Positions 8,807 to 15,330 of a DNA stretch of 44,759 nucleotides are shown one piece after another. The position numbers and the translations under genes were made by a program. This stretch comes from Gammaproteobacteria bacterium (lineage in GTDB: Bacteria; Pseudomonadota; Gammaproteobacteria; Arenicellales; Poriferihabitantaceae). How positions within the stretch are numbered: the stretch's first letter is position 1; every line of letters begins with the position of its first letter. The notes under the pieces were generated by a model. That model saw only the letters and a list, made by a program, of their open reading frames with translations, was not told the origin of the DNA and made no database searches. The stretch covers positions 1-44,759 of the forward strand of contig JAJEAV010000067.1 in assembly GCA_022822625.1 (NCBI GenBank). The letters are read 5' to 3'.

Positions 8807-9963
8807 GAGCTTTCCTCAAAAATTTCCCTGCCAATAAGCATGCGTCGAATCTCGGACGTTCCTGCACCGATCTCGTAAAGCTTGGCATCTCTCAACAATC
8901 GTCCGGTTGGATAGTCATTGATATAGCCATTTCCTCCGAGAGCCTGAATTGCTTCAAGAGCCATCCAGGTTGCCTTTTCTGCACAGTACAGAATTGCTCC
9001 TGCAGAATCCTTCCGAGTGGCATCCCCAAGATCACAGGCATTGGCTACCGCATACCCATAAGCACGGCAGGCATTCATGGTCGAATACATATCCGCCAGT
9101 TTTCCCTGCATTAGCTGGAAGGTTCCAATGGGCTGGCCGAACTGCCTGCGTTCATGGACATACGGAACAACGATATCCATGCATCTTCGCATTATGCCAA
9201 GAGGTCCGCCTGACAGGACCACGCGTTCATAATCAAGTCCGCTCATCAATACGCCTACCCCATGATTTTCCTTGCCTAGCAGGTTTTCACAGGGGACTTC
9301 GACATTTTCAAAAATCAATTCCCCGGTATTGGAGCCACGCATTCCGAGTTTGTCGAGTTTCATCCCAGAGCGAAAACCGAACTTGCGTTCAACGATAAAT
9401 GTGGAAATGCCCCTTGAGCCAGCATCCTTATCGGTTTTTGCATATATCACGACAATATCTGCATCCGGGCCATTGGTAATCCACATTTTCGTGCCATTTA
9501 GCACATAGACATCGCCTTTTTTTTCAGCATGCATTTTCAGGCCAACAATGTCCGAACCGGATCCTGGTTCTGACATGGCCAATGCTCCAATATGCTCGCC
9601 GGAAATCAGTTTGGGCAAGTACTTCCGGGTTTGTTCAGGAGTTCCATTGCGTCTAATCTGGTTTACACACAGGTTTGAATGGGCACCATAGCTCAGTCCA
9701 ACGGAGGCGGATGCGCGGCTAATTTCTTCCATGGCAACAATATGAGCTAGGTAGCTCATTCCTGAACCACCAGAATCTTCGGGCACGGTGATTCCGAGAA
9801 GCCCCAACTCACCGAACTTTTTCCAGAGTTCGGCCGGGAATTCATTGGACTGATCGATTTGATCTGCGATGGGTAGTATTTCCTGCTCGGCAAAACTCCA
9901 TACAGTGTCTCTGAGTAGGTCAATATCCTCGCCGAGATTGTAGTTTAGTGAATTTGCATACAT
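8803..9963 (-). CDS. liuA: Isovaleryl-CoA dehydrogenase
   Basis: About 386 residues from ATG 9963; the open frame extends to 10032, but the extra 23 residues are low-complexity and would overlap the operator, so they are left out. It is an FAD-dependent acyl-CoA dehydrogenase with [16 protein letters not shown] and [12 protein letters not shown]. The key argument for isovaleryl-CoA specificity is [17 protein letters not shown], the position at which isovaleryl-CoA dehydrogenases carry their catalytic glutamate, unlike most relatives. It oxidises isovaleryl-CoA to 3-methylcrotonyl-CoA and passes electrons to ETF. It is the first gene of a nine-gene minus-strand operon, and a probable LiuR operator lies 39 bases upstream of its start codon. 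Confidence 0.94.
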   Translation of the reverse strand: MYANSLNYNLGEDIDLLRDTVWSFAEQEILPIADQIDQSNEFPAELWKKFGELGLLGITVPEDSGGSGMSYLAHIVAMEEISRASASVGLSYGAHSNLCVNQIRRNGTPEQTRKYLPKLISGEHIGALAMSEPGSGSDIVGLKMHAEKKGDVYVLNGTKMWITNGPDADIVVIYAKTDKDAGSRGISTFIVERKFGFRSGMKLDKLGMRGSNTGELIFENVEVPCENLLGKENHGVGVLMSGLDYERVVLSGGPLGIMRRCMDIVVPYVHERRQFGQPIGTFQLMQGKLADMYSTMNACRAYGYAVANACDLGDATRKDSAGAILYCAEKATWMALEAIQALGGNGYINDYPTGRLLRDAKLYEIGAGTSEIRRMLIGREIFEESS

Positions 9964-10001
9964 GGATTGACTCGATATTGCTGGTTCGTTATAGATAATC
10001 C

Positions 10002-10021
10002 TTACGTTAACGTAAACGTAA
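10002..10021. promoter_or_regulatory. Probable LiuR operator in the liuA promoter
   Basis: Three ACGT boxes at exact six-base steps (10004, 10010, 10016). The left part, 10002-10015, is the perfect palindrome TTACGTTAACGTAA. On the liuA strand a TTTACG element is followed, after 19 bases, by TATCTA, the stretched spacer expected for MerR-activated promoters. The core ACGTAAACGTAA recurs at 34907-34918 in the promoter of a LiuR-like MerR gene. LiuR is known to control leucine-degradation genes in proteobacteria; assignment of this DNA to LiuR is inference. Confidence 0.75.
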
Positions 10022-10092
10022 ATATTTTTCAATAACGTGCGAAGATAATTTCATGTTTTTATTTTGAATGAACCGCATTCCGTTTCTTGCTA

Positions 10093-10430
10093 TTTGAGGG
10101 TTTTGTGTTAGCTGAAAGTGCTTGATATGGCGGTCATTCTTGATCCCTGAAAATGTCCCTTACCCCGGAAAATGACCAGGGATAACCGATTTTTACCTGC
10201 TTTCGGGCGTTTCGGTGATTTTCCCACCCCAGACCCGGCAAGGGTGGGGGAAATGACAGGGTACTCCGGCTATCTCCATGTTCCTGTTTGATAATGTACA
10301 GATGAAAAACCCACATTTCCGTGCCGCGATTTCGTTCATCACAATTCTTGTGAAAGCGAATCCTGCGTCAAATCCATCTTACAGACCTGACATTGCAGAA
10401 ATTTGCTTCAACGCAAAAACCTCAATTCAG
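10093..10430 (+). repeat. Direct repeat copy A (about 338 bp), left edge of the toxin-antitoxin island
   Basis: This segment recurs in the same orientation at 11917-12183. Shared blocks include CGGTCATTCTTGAT near the left edge, CTGTTTGATAATGTACAG in the middle, and CAACGCAAAAACCTC at the right end; by eye identity is around 80%. Copy A holds an extra stretch of roughly 70 bases (about 10160-10235) missing from B. No convincing protein frame exists in either copy. It is probably a non-coding mobile or recombination-derived repeat. Its right edge coincides with the point where a PhnD-like gene is cut off. Confidence 0.8.
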
Positions 10431-10711
10431 CCTGAGTAGTGGATACCCGAGCAGCCGTCAATCGCAAATTCAGGGACGGTAATCGCCTCATGCGTTTTCA
10501 GGAAGTCATTCCAGAGTGAATACTCGCAGGCATGACCAAGGTAGAGGCTTGAATTTTGGAAGTCGGTTGCAGTACTGCTGTACCGAATATCCAGGGTTCC
10601 GCTGGTTGGGAGAGAGAGCGATTGGCATAGGGGCATGAATACTTGTTGCCAGACATCTCGGAGGGCAGGAGAGAACGCGTACATGCCACACAGAATGAGG
10701 TGGCTAGTCAT
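10427..10711 (-). pseudogene. N-terminal fragment of a PhnD-like substrate-binding protein
   Basis: 94 residues that read like the first third of cytosolic or periplasmic PhnD-like (phosphate/phosphonate-type) binding proteins. Visible landmarks are GMYAF followed by a W at the usual spacing, then LYLGHACEY (family: L-x-Q-T-C-G-Y) and AIDGCSGIHYSG (family: APGC-x-G-x-x-Y-x-S). Family members are about 250-280 residues long. The frame ends exactly at the edge of repeat copy A, where a TGA within the repeat sequence closes it, and the rest of the gene is not found nearby. The likely reading is truncation by the repeat or by recombination there. The match is from memory of motif patterns and could be wrong. 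Confidence 0.5.
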
Positions 10712-10759
10712 GGAAGATTGTTGCCTTGAAATTGTTCAGGCATGCAATGTTTTACAACT

Positions 10760-11386
10760 TTAGGAAGATGGCCTTACCGGTACTGCTTTTGCCAAAATAG
10801 CGGAAGTCAAAGGCTTGGCCCATTGAGGCATATCTTGATATATTTTCCCGACCACTTTTCCTTCTTTTAGGGCGACAAGTCTTTTTGCCTCTGGTTTCCC
10901 TTTCGTTATAGGAAGGGAATTGTCGTATACATGTATTTCGCTTGCCTTGGATATTAGGCCCAGCATGTTATGTATCGAATTTTTCCAGCGCTCTCTTATT
11001 TTGTCTTCAGGAATATCATGTCCTCCCTTGGAAACCCTGGTCGCTACACGCTCAATATGAAGTTCCGGACTGTTTAAGCCACAATATAAAATTCGAACTT
11101 TACAGCCTGCATCTATGGCCTCATGCAGCATTTGGGTGATTGTATGGCCACCTAACGTAGTTTCAAAAGCATAATCAGCTCCAGTCTCAATGGCTTTCTG
11201 AAGAAATTCAACGTTCAGTAGCCATGCTTTTGAATTTGCTTCATCCTGCGATAACGAATCATTTTTTATCATCAATGACCGAGCTACTTCATCTGGATTG
11301 AAGTAACTACCCTCGCACTTTTGAATATATTGACCAAAAATTGAACTCTTCCCGGCACCATTGATGCCGGCAATAACAGTAATCAC
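10760..11386 (-). CDS. Zeta-toxin-like P-loop kinase
   Basis: 208 residues. The N-terminus has a Walker A motif, AGINGAGKSSI, followed by SYFNPDEVAR, where zeta toxins and relatives place the substrate-binding Asp, then FETTLGG and a lid region with RVSKGGHDIPEDKIRERW (arginines that would contact phosphates). These are hallmarks of the zeta-toxin/UDP-GlcNAc-kinase-like family. Start is GTG at 11386, overlapping the antitoxin's TGA as GTGA, so the toxin would be translated only after the antitoxin. The C-terminal 40 residues are less conserved. A kinase of another small molecule is the main alternative. The module lies between two direct repeats, which suggests acquisition. Confidence 0.82.
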   Translation of the reverse strand: MITVIAGINGAGKSSIFGQYIQKCEGSYFNPDEVARSLMIKNDSLSQDEANSKAWLLNVEFLQKAIETGADYAFETTLGGHTITQMLHEAIDAGCKVRILYCGLNSPELHIERVATRVSKGGHDIPEDKIRERWKNSIHNMLGLISKASEIHVYDNSLPITKGKPEAKRLVALKEGKVVGKIYQDMPQWAKPLTSAILAKAVPVRPSS

Positions 11387-11844
11387 AAAGACTCAGTTGC
11401 ACCTGGCCTGTAACTGCCATTGATTTCGTCTATGCTGGCAGAAAATAGTGCATCGGCACCGGATCTTGATGCAGTGATACGTGAATACAGAGCATCATGA
11501 GAATCAGTAACCCTCATGAGGTCTGCTTCTCTGGCTTTTTCGACCAACTCAGGACATGTTTTCACGATAGCTACGATTTCTTCATATTGCCTTGCTGACA
11601 TTACCACTGCGCGCTTTCTATTTCCTATGGTTAACTTGACAGGCGTTTCTATACTCTTTACCGCTTGGACCCCGCGACCAAAACCTACGCCTTGAACATC
11701 ACGAAGTTCAGCAAGAGGTTTTAACCGCTTCATACGAATAAGAAGCTTGGTAGCCTTTTGTACTAGGGCAGTATCTGTTTCCTGATCTCGAAGATTTGGT
11801 TGTTGAATCATAATTTTCATGGCCTCCTCTTGCATAATTTTCAT
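11383..11844 (-). CDS. Probable antitoxin of the zeta-like toxin
   Basis: Up to 153 residues. A central segment PVKLTIGNRKRAVVMSARQYEEIVAIV resembles the strand-turn-helix of Phd/YefM-like antitoxins (x-V-x-V-M-S-x-x-x-Y-E-x-I); the C-terminal 60 residues are probably the toxin-binding part. It is directly upstream of and overlaps the kinase gene, the usual antitoxin-first order. The start is ambiguous in an unusual way: a 24-base unit carrying AGGAGG and ATGAAA is duplicated, so starts at 11844, 11835, 11820 and 11811 are all in frame. Pairing of a Phd-like protein with a zeta-like kinase differs from the classical epsilon-zeta pair. Function is inferred from context. Confidence 0.7.
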   Translation of the reverse strand: MKIMQEEAMKIMIQQPNLRDQETDTALVQKATKLLIRMKRLKPLAELRDVQGVGFGRGVQAVKSIETPVKLTIGNRKRAVVMSARQYEEIVAIVKTCPELVEKAREADLMRVTDSHDALYSRITASRSGADALFSASIDEINGSYRPGATESL

Positions 11845-11856
11845 GGCCTCCTCTTG
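11809..11856 (-). repeat. Perfect 24-bp tandem duplication of ribosome binding site and start codons
   Basis: Bases 11809-11832 and 11833-11856 are identical. On the minus strand each unit contains GAGGAGG, then ATGAAA two bases later and a second ATG further on, all in the antitoxin frame. The result is two ribosome binding sites and four in-frame start codons. It could raise or stabilise antitoxin translation, or be a recent slippage event. Confidence 0.95.
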
Positions 11857-11916
11857 TCTTCGTGCTATTTTAGGCCATAAATGGTATTGATATCAACCTA
11901 ACAACCACTTGGAGGC

Positions 11917-12183
11917 TTTGAAAGTTTTGCGTTGGATGAAAGCGCCTGATATAGCGGTCATTCTTGATCGCTGAAAATGTCCTTGACCCAGCGAGGGTGG
12001 GAAAAATGACAGGGTGCTCCGGCTATCTTCATGCTCCTGTTTGATAATGTACAGGTGAAAACTCCACATTCCCGTGCCACGATTCCGTTCGCTGCAATTC
12101 TCGCGAAAGCGAATCCCGCATCAAGTCCAGCCTGTAAGCCTGGCATCGCAGAAATCTGCTCCAACGCAAAAACCTCTATTTAG
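11917..12183 (+). repeat. Direct repeat copy B (about 267 bp), right edge of the island
   Basis: Same orientation as copy A at 10093-10430. It aligns from TTTGA.AG.TTTTG.GTT at the left to AACCTC.ATT.AG at the right, lacking an internal piece of about 70 bases. The two copies bracket the PhnD-like fragment and the toxin-antitoxin pair. No gene is visible inside. Confidence 0.8.
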
Positions 12184-12256
12184 GAATTAGGGGTAATTTG
12201 AGATACATGTTCAGATTTTGCGTGTGCTATATTGTGTCTTCGCAAAGTCATGGGTG

Positions 12257-12685
12257 ATGGACATGCAGGAGAATATTCCGAAAATGAAACTGGATGAAGC
12301 AAGGGAATTTCTGAAACAGGAGTTTCCGCAAGTGAATTGTATTGTTGAAGATATTGGCCCTGGAACTGCCAGGGTTAGTCAACCCATTGAGGAGAAACAC
12401 TTACGCCCTGGAGGTACGGTATCGGGTCCAACCATGATGATGTTGGCTGATTGTGCAGCATATTTTGCGATACTTGGGCATTATGGAAGAGTGGCATTGG
12501 CAGTCACCACAAGTTTGAACATTAACTTTCTGAGAAAGCCGTCTGCCGATCAGGACCTGCTGGCCGACGCTCGACTTCTGAAAGCGGGCAAGCGCCTCGT
12601 GATTAGTGAAATTCTGGTTTTCTCGCAGGGATTGGAAGAGCCAGTGGCTCATGCGACAGCGACTTATTCAATTCCTCCTGCCTGA
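12257..12685 (+). CDS. PaaI-type hotdog-fold thioesterase
   Basis: About 142 residues. The hotdog helix reads LRPGGTVSGPTMMMLADCAAYFAI, where the PaaI family has H-G-G-x-x-x-x-L-x-D; here the usual histidine is replaced (RPGGTVSGP), a variant seen in a subgroup of PaaI-like proteins, and the catalytic Asp is kept. The strand TTSLNINFLRKP follows, then a typical end AHATATYSIPP. Starts at 12257, 12263 and 12284 are possible; an AGGAG at 12266-12270 would favour 12284, but its spacing is long. It sits alone on the plus strand just right of repeat B, so it is probably a monocistronic chromosomal gene. The substrate is unknown. Confidence 0.82.
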   Translation: MDMQENIPKMKLDEAREFLKQEFPQVNCIVEDIGPGTARVSQPIEEKHLRPGGTVSGPTMMMLADCAAYFAILGHYGRVALAVTTSLNINFLRKPSADQDLLADARLLKAGKRLVISEILVFSQGLEEPVAHATATYSIPPA

Positions 12686-12890
12686 ACACCAGTCGGTTGA
12701 TCATGACTGTAGCCGTTACATGACATTCCCTGGCAACTTGAAATTGATCTTTTCTGCAAGTAGCGTCAATACCTTGCACACCAAACCTACCGCAAGGTGG
12801 TTCCGACTGTCATGCCAGTTCGCTCGCACAACATGCCAACAACTTTGCTACATGTTGCCGAAGAATTCTTCGACTTGCCTGTCGAGCGAG
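12686..12890. other. Short gap with a possible gene remnant
   Basis: No full gene is seen. On the plus strand the frame 12764-12940 is open for 58 codons and its translation looks protein-like (ending SHYYIHAK before TAA), with the first ATG at 12812. It has no recognisable ribosome binding site or family, and its end lies antisense to the gene at 12891-13217. It may be the tail of a decayed gene. Confidence 0.25.
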
Positions 12891-13217
12891 TCAATAGCCT
12901 TGGTGCTGATTTTTCTCATTACTATATTCATGCCAAGTAACAGTAATGGCTGGAACAACATTGCGAATGTTGATAGTGCCCTCATGAAGGCCTTGAATCT
13001 GTGATACTCCTACTGTTTCTTTACTGCTTAGACCAGGTTTGGTATCCGAACTGACAGAGGGTCGCGAGGGAAGGCTGATATACCTTCGTCCAGATTTGCC
13101 CTGCATTGCCCGGATATTCTGGAAGATTGCCGATAGATCATAGTCAAAACGGGCTACGTGTGCGTTGCGTACAGACCTTACCTCAGAGATAATGGGATCA
13201 GTTGGTTGAGTCGACAT
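12891..13217 (-). CDS. Small conserved-type hypothetical protein
   Basis: 108 residues from ATG 13217, which has GGGGGTG in front of it. The first 55 residues follow a pattern I have seen in many small bacterial proteins: D-P-I-I-x-E-V-R-x-x-R-x-A-x-x-A-R-F-x-Y-D-L-x-A-I-F, then S-G-R-R-Y-x-S-x-P-x-R-P. These proteins often occur in accessory regions, sometimes next to toxin-like genes, but I know no function. The remaining 50 residues are low in pattern and may be an extension caused by loss of the original stop. The longer frame up to 13343 has no support. Confidence 0.5.
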   Translation of the reverse strand: MSTQPTDPIISEVRSVRNAHVARFDYDLSAIFQNIRAMQGKSGRRYISLPSRPSVSSDTKPGLSSKETVGVSQIQGLHEGTINIRNVVPAITVTWHEYSNEKNQHQGY

Positions 13218-13464
13218 GATGCACCCCCATGAATTCATTGGGAGGCAGATGATTGATGGTCCAAGGGCAGTCTTCGGCATGTATGCCCGATTCTTGTTCC
13301 TAACCCCAAAACAGGAATCGAAAAAAGTAAAAACCTTTTTCAATTAGGAATTAATGGTAGGTAGTGGTTCTAACAGATTCATCAACCCCAGAACAACAAG
13401 GGCATATGTAGAAAGACATGCGCCCCGGACTGGGTCCGGAGCACGTTCAAGAATTTTGTCGGTT

Positions 13465-14532
13465 TTAACCGTAGCGATATGGACGCCCTGCTTTTTGCAT
13501 GGCATCATTGTATTTACGAAAGATTTCGACGACCTTGGCTTGCACTGGGCCTTCGGCAGCAATCTCGTCCCAGAAAGCAACGGCGGCATTTTCGACCTGA
13601 GCCCACTCTTCATCCGGTATTGAGGTCAGCTGCATTTTGGTGCCATTGACCCGCAAGTCGGCTTCACCACCCCAGTACCACCACTGACGGTAGTAATGCG
13701 ACTGGTCGCAACAAACGCGGAACAGGGTCTGCAAATCTTCAGATAGATCGTTCCAGCGGTCCATATTAGCGAAAAAGGACCCAGCCCATGCCCCTGAAAT
13801 ATTATTGGTCAGGAAATAATTAGTCACATCAGCCCAGCCGACGGTGTAGTCTTCGGTTATACCTGACCAGGCTACGCCGTCCAGTTCGCCGGTCTGGACG
13901 GCAACTTCGATATCTTCCCAGGGAAGGGTTACCGGCACAACCCCAAACTGCGACAGAAAGCGTCCAGCAGTCGGAAAGGTGAAGACACGCTTGCCTTTGA
14001 GGTCTTCGAGGCTGTGAATCGGGTCCTTGGTAGCAAAGTGGCAAGGGTCCCATGCTCCGGCACTGATGTGCTTGACGCCCACCGCAGAATATTGCTCATC
14101 CCATATCTCGTTCAGACCGTACTGATTGAACAGGACTGGCACATCAAGGGAATAACGGGATGCAAACGGAAAATAGCCTCCAAATACCGTTACATCGGTT
14201 GGTGAAGCCATGGAGTCATCGTCCGACTGCACGGCATCAATGGTACCGCTTTGCATGGCACGGAAGAGTTCGCCTGTAGGAACCAGCTGGTCGGCGTACG
14301 ACAGTTCAATCTGCATTCGGTCACCGGCAATCTTGTTGAACATCTCGATGGCTGGGTCGATCACATGAGCGGCTAGCGCTGGACCCGCATAGGTCTGCAT
14401 TCGCCATGTAATCTTGTTTTGCGCGATCGCCGGTGCTGCAAGCGGCGCAGCGACGGCACCAGTAACAGCCGTCTTGAGGAATTTGCGTCTGGACGTGCTT
14501 GTGGCTTCATTTTGTTTTGGTGTCTTTTTCAT
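13465..14532 (-). CDS. TRAP transporter substrate-binding protein (DctP family)
   Basis: 355 residues. The N-terminus carries a twin-arginine signal: T-S-R-R-K-F-L-K-T, then an alanine-rich hydrophobic stretch ending APAIAQ, so the protein is exported folded to the periplasm. The mature part is a DctP domain with W-R-M-Q-T-Y-A-G-P, the conserved Arg in LKGKRVFTFPTAGRFL and GELDGVAWSGI. It belongs to the group handling larger or keto/chloroaromatic-type acids rather than C4-dicarboxylates, judged from the W-x-M-Q and tryptophan-rich C-terminal half; the ligand is not predictable. It would work with the DctQ and DctM proteins encoded at 15331-17228, from which it is separated by the higBA locus, so it probably has its own promoter between 14533 and 14660. 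Confidence 0.92.
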   Translation of the reverse strand: MKKTPKQNEATSTSRRKFLKTAVTGAVAAPLAAPAIAQNKITWRMQTYAGPALAAHVIDPAIEMFNKIAGDRMQIELSYADQLVPTGELFRAMQSGTIDAVQSDDDSMASPTDVTVFGGYFPFASRYSLDVPVLFNQYGLNEIWDEQYSAVGVKHISAGAWDPCHFATKDPIHSLEDLKGKRVFTFPTAGRFLSQFGVVPVTLPWEDIEVAVQTGELDGVAWSGITEDYTVGWADVTNYFLTNNISGAWAGSFFANMDRWNDLSEDLQTLFRVCCDQSHYYRQWWYWGGEADLRVNGTKMQLTSIPDEEWAQVENAAVAFWDEIAAEGPVQAKVVEIFRKYNDAMQKAGRPYRYG

Positions 14533-14735
14533 CTCTTCTTGTTCCTGTTACTATTGGTAATTAATGTGTTGTTATTGTATTTGCTTGATGTGTGAAGTAG
14601 GCATTAAGTGCGGTTGGTTTGGTTAGATTATGAGAATTATATTGCAAAAGACGCCGTTTGAAACCGCTTTGGCAAGGGATATCCGGTCCATCTTGTAAAA
14701 CGGACATGCAGTTTACTGTCGGTGATGAATGCTGT

Positions 14736-14878
14736 CGTTTCCTGCCGGGCAACCATCTTGAGCAATTGAGAGGCGACGGGCCGGACAATATTCAATACGT
14801 GTCAACGACCAGTGGCGGATATGTTTCATCTGTACAGGCCGAGGCCTGGCACAAGTCGGAATTGTGGACTATCACTGA
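14736..14878 (+). pseudogene. Decayed higB toxin gene
   Basis: Two frames together give the C-terminal half of a HigB toxin. Frame one, 14736-14777, reads RFLPGNHLEQLRGD (family: PPGNRLEALKGD). Frame two, 14777-14878, reads RAGQYSIRVNDQWRICF and ends VGIVDYH followed by TGA, a textbook HigB end. A single-base loss near 14776 separates them. The N-terminal half is not recognisable upstream. The gene lies ten bases before the intact higA, the normal higBA order. The toxin should be inactive unless the shift is a sequencing error; the missing N-terminus argues for true decay. Confidence 0.85.
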
Positions 14879-14888
14879 GGAGGAGAAT

Positions 14889-15194
14889 ATGTCTTTACTG
14901 GAAAAGCCGTGTCACCCTGGGGAGGTGCTTCAGGAGCTGTATCTCAAGCCGCCCCGAATGAGTGCGATTGAACTGGCCCGTTGTCTGAACGTGCCCCGCA
15001 CTCGCATTGAGCGACTCATCAGGCAGGAAACCGCCTTGAGCGTGGATACGGCGATACGCCTAGGGAAATTCTACGGAACGTCTCCGGAGTACTGGATTAA
15101 CCTGCAGTGGTCCCTTGATCTTGCCGAAGCCCTGAATACCATAGACCTGTCGGAAGTCGTACCCCTGCAGTCGCATGATCGTCTGGAAACCTGA
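14889..15194 (+). CDS. higA: HigA-type antitoxin / XRE-family regulator
   Basis: 101 residues from ATG 14889, preceded by GAGGAGGAG. The opening PCHPGEVLQELYLKP and the segment SAIELARCLNVPRTRIERLI (helix-turn-helix), followed by LSVDTAIRLGKFYGTSPEYWINLQ, are diagnostic of HigA. It binds DNA and, in intact modules, neutralises HigB. Here HigB is broken, so HigA is an orphan antitoxin; it might still repress its own promoter, or neutralise a HigB encoded elsewhere. The longer frame from 14658 includes toxin-derived sequence and is not the protein. It sits antisense to and between dctM and dctP. Confidence 0.93.
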   Translation: MSLLEKPCHPGEVLQELYLKPPRMSAIELARCLNVPRTRIERLIRQETALSVDTAIRLGKFYGTSPEYWINLQWSLDLAEALNTIDLSEVVPLQSHDRLET

Positions 15195-15330
15195 GTGCAG
15201 TGGGCCGTCGGTTTCGTCCTGGTCATCACCGTACTGGGCTTTATTCTTACCTCTACCCCTCCGCCCTGATTTCAGGCCATCCCTCAGCACATCAGAAGCT
15301 TCCCTATTCCCTAAATTATTTATCTGGTTG

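Noticed and set aside
9964..10032. N-terminal extension of isovaleryl-CoA dehydrogenase
   Set aside because: The extra residues do not match the family and their codons are the operator itself.
10134..10316. Minus-strand open frames in repeats A and B (also 11958-12164)
   Set aside because: The two repeat copies do not keep the same reading frame, and the translations share little, so the conserved unit is DNA and not protein.
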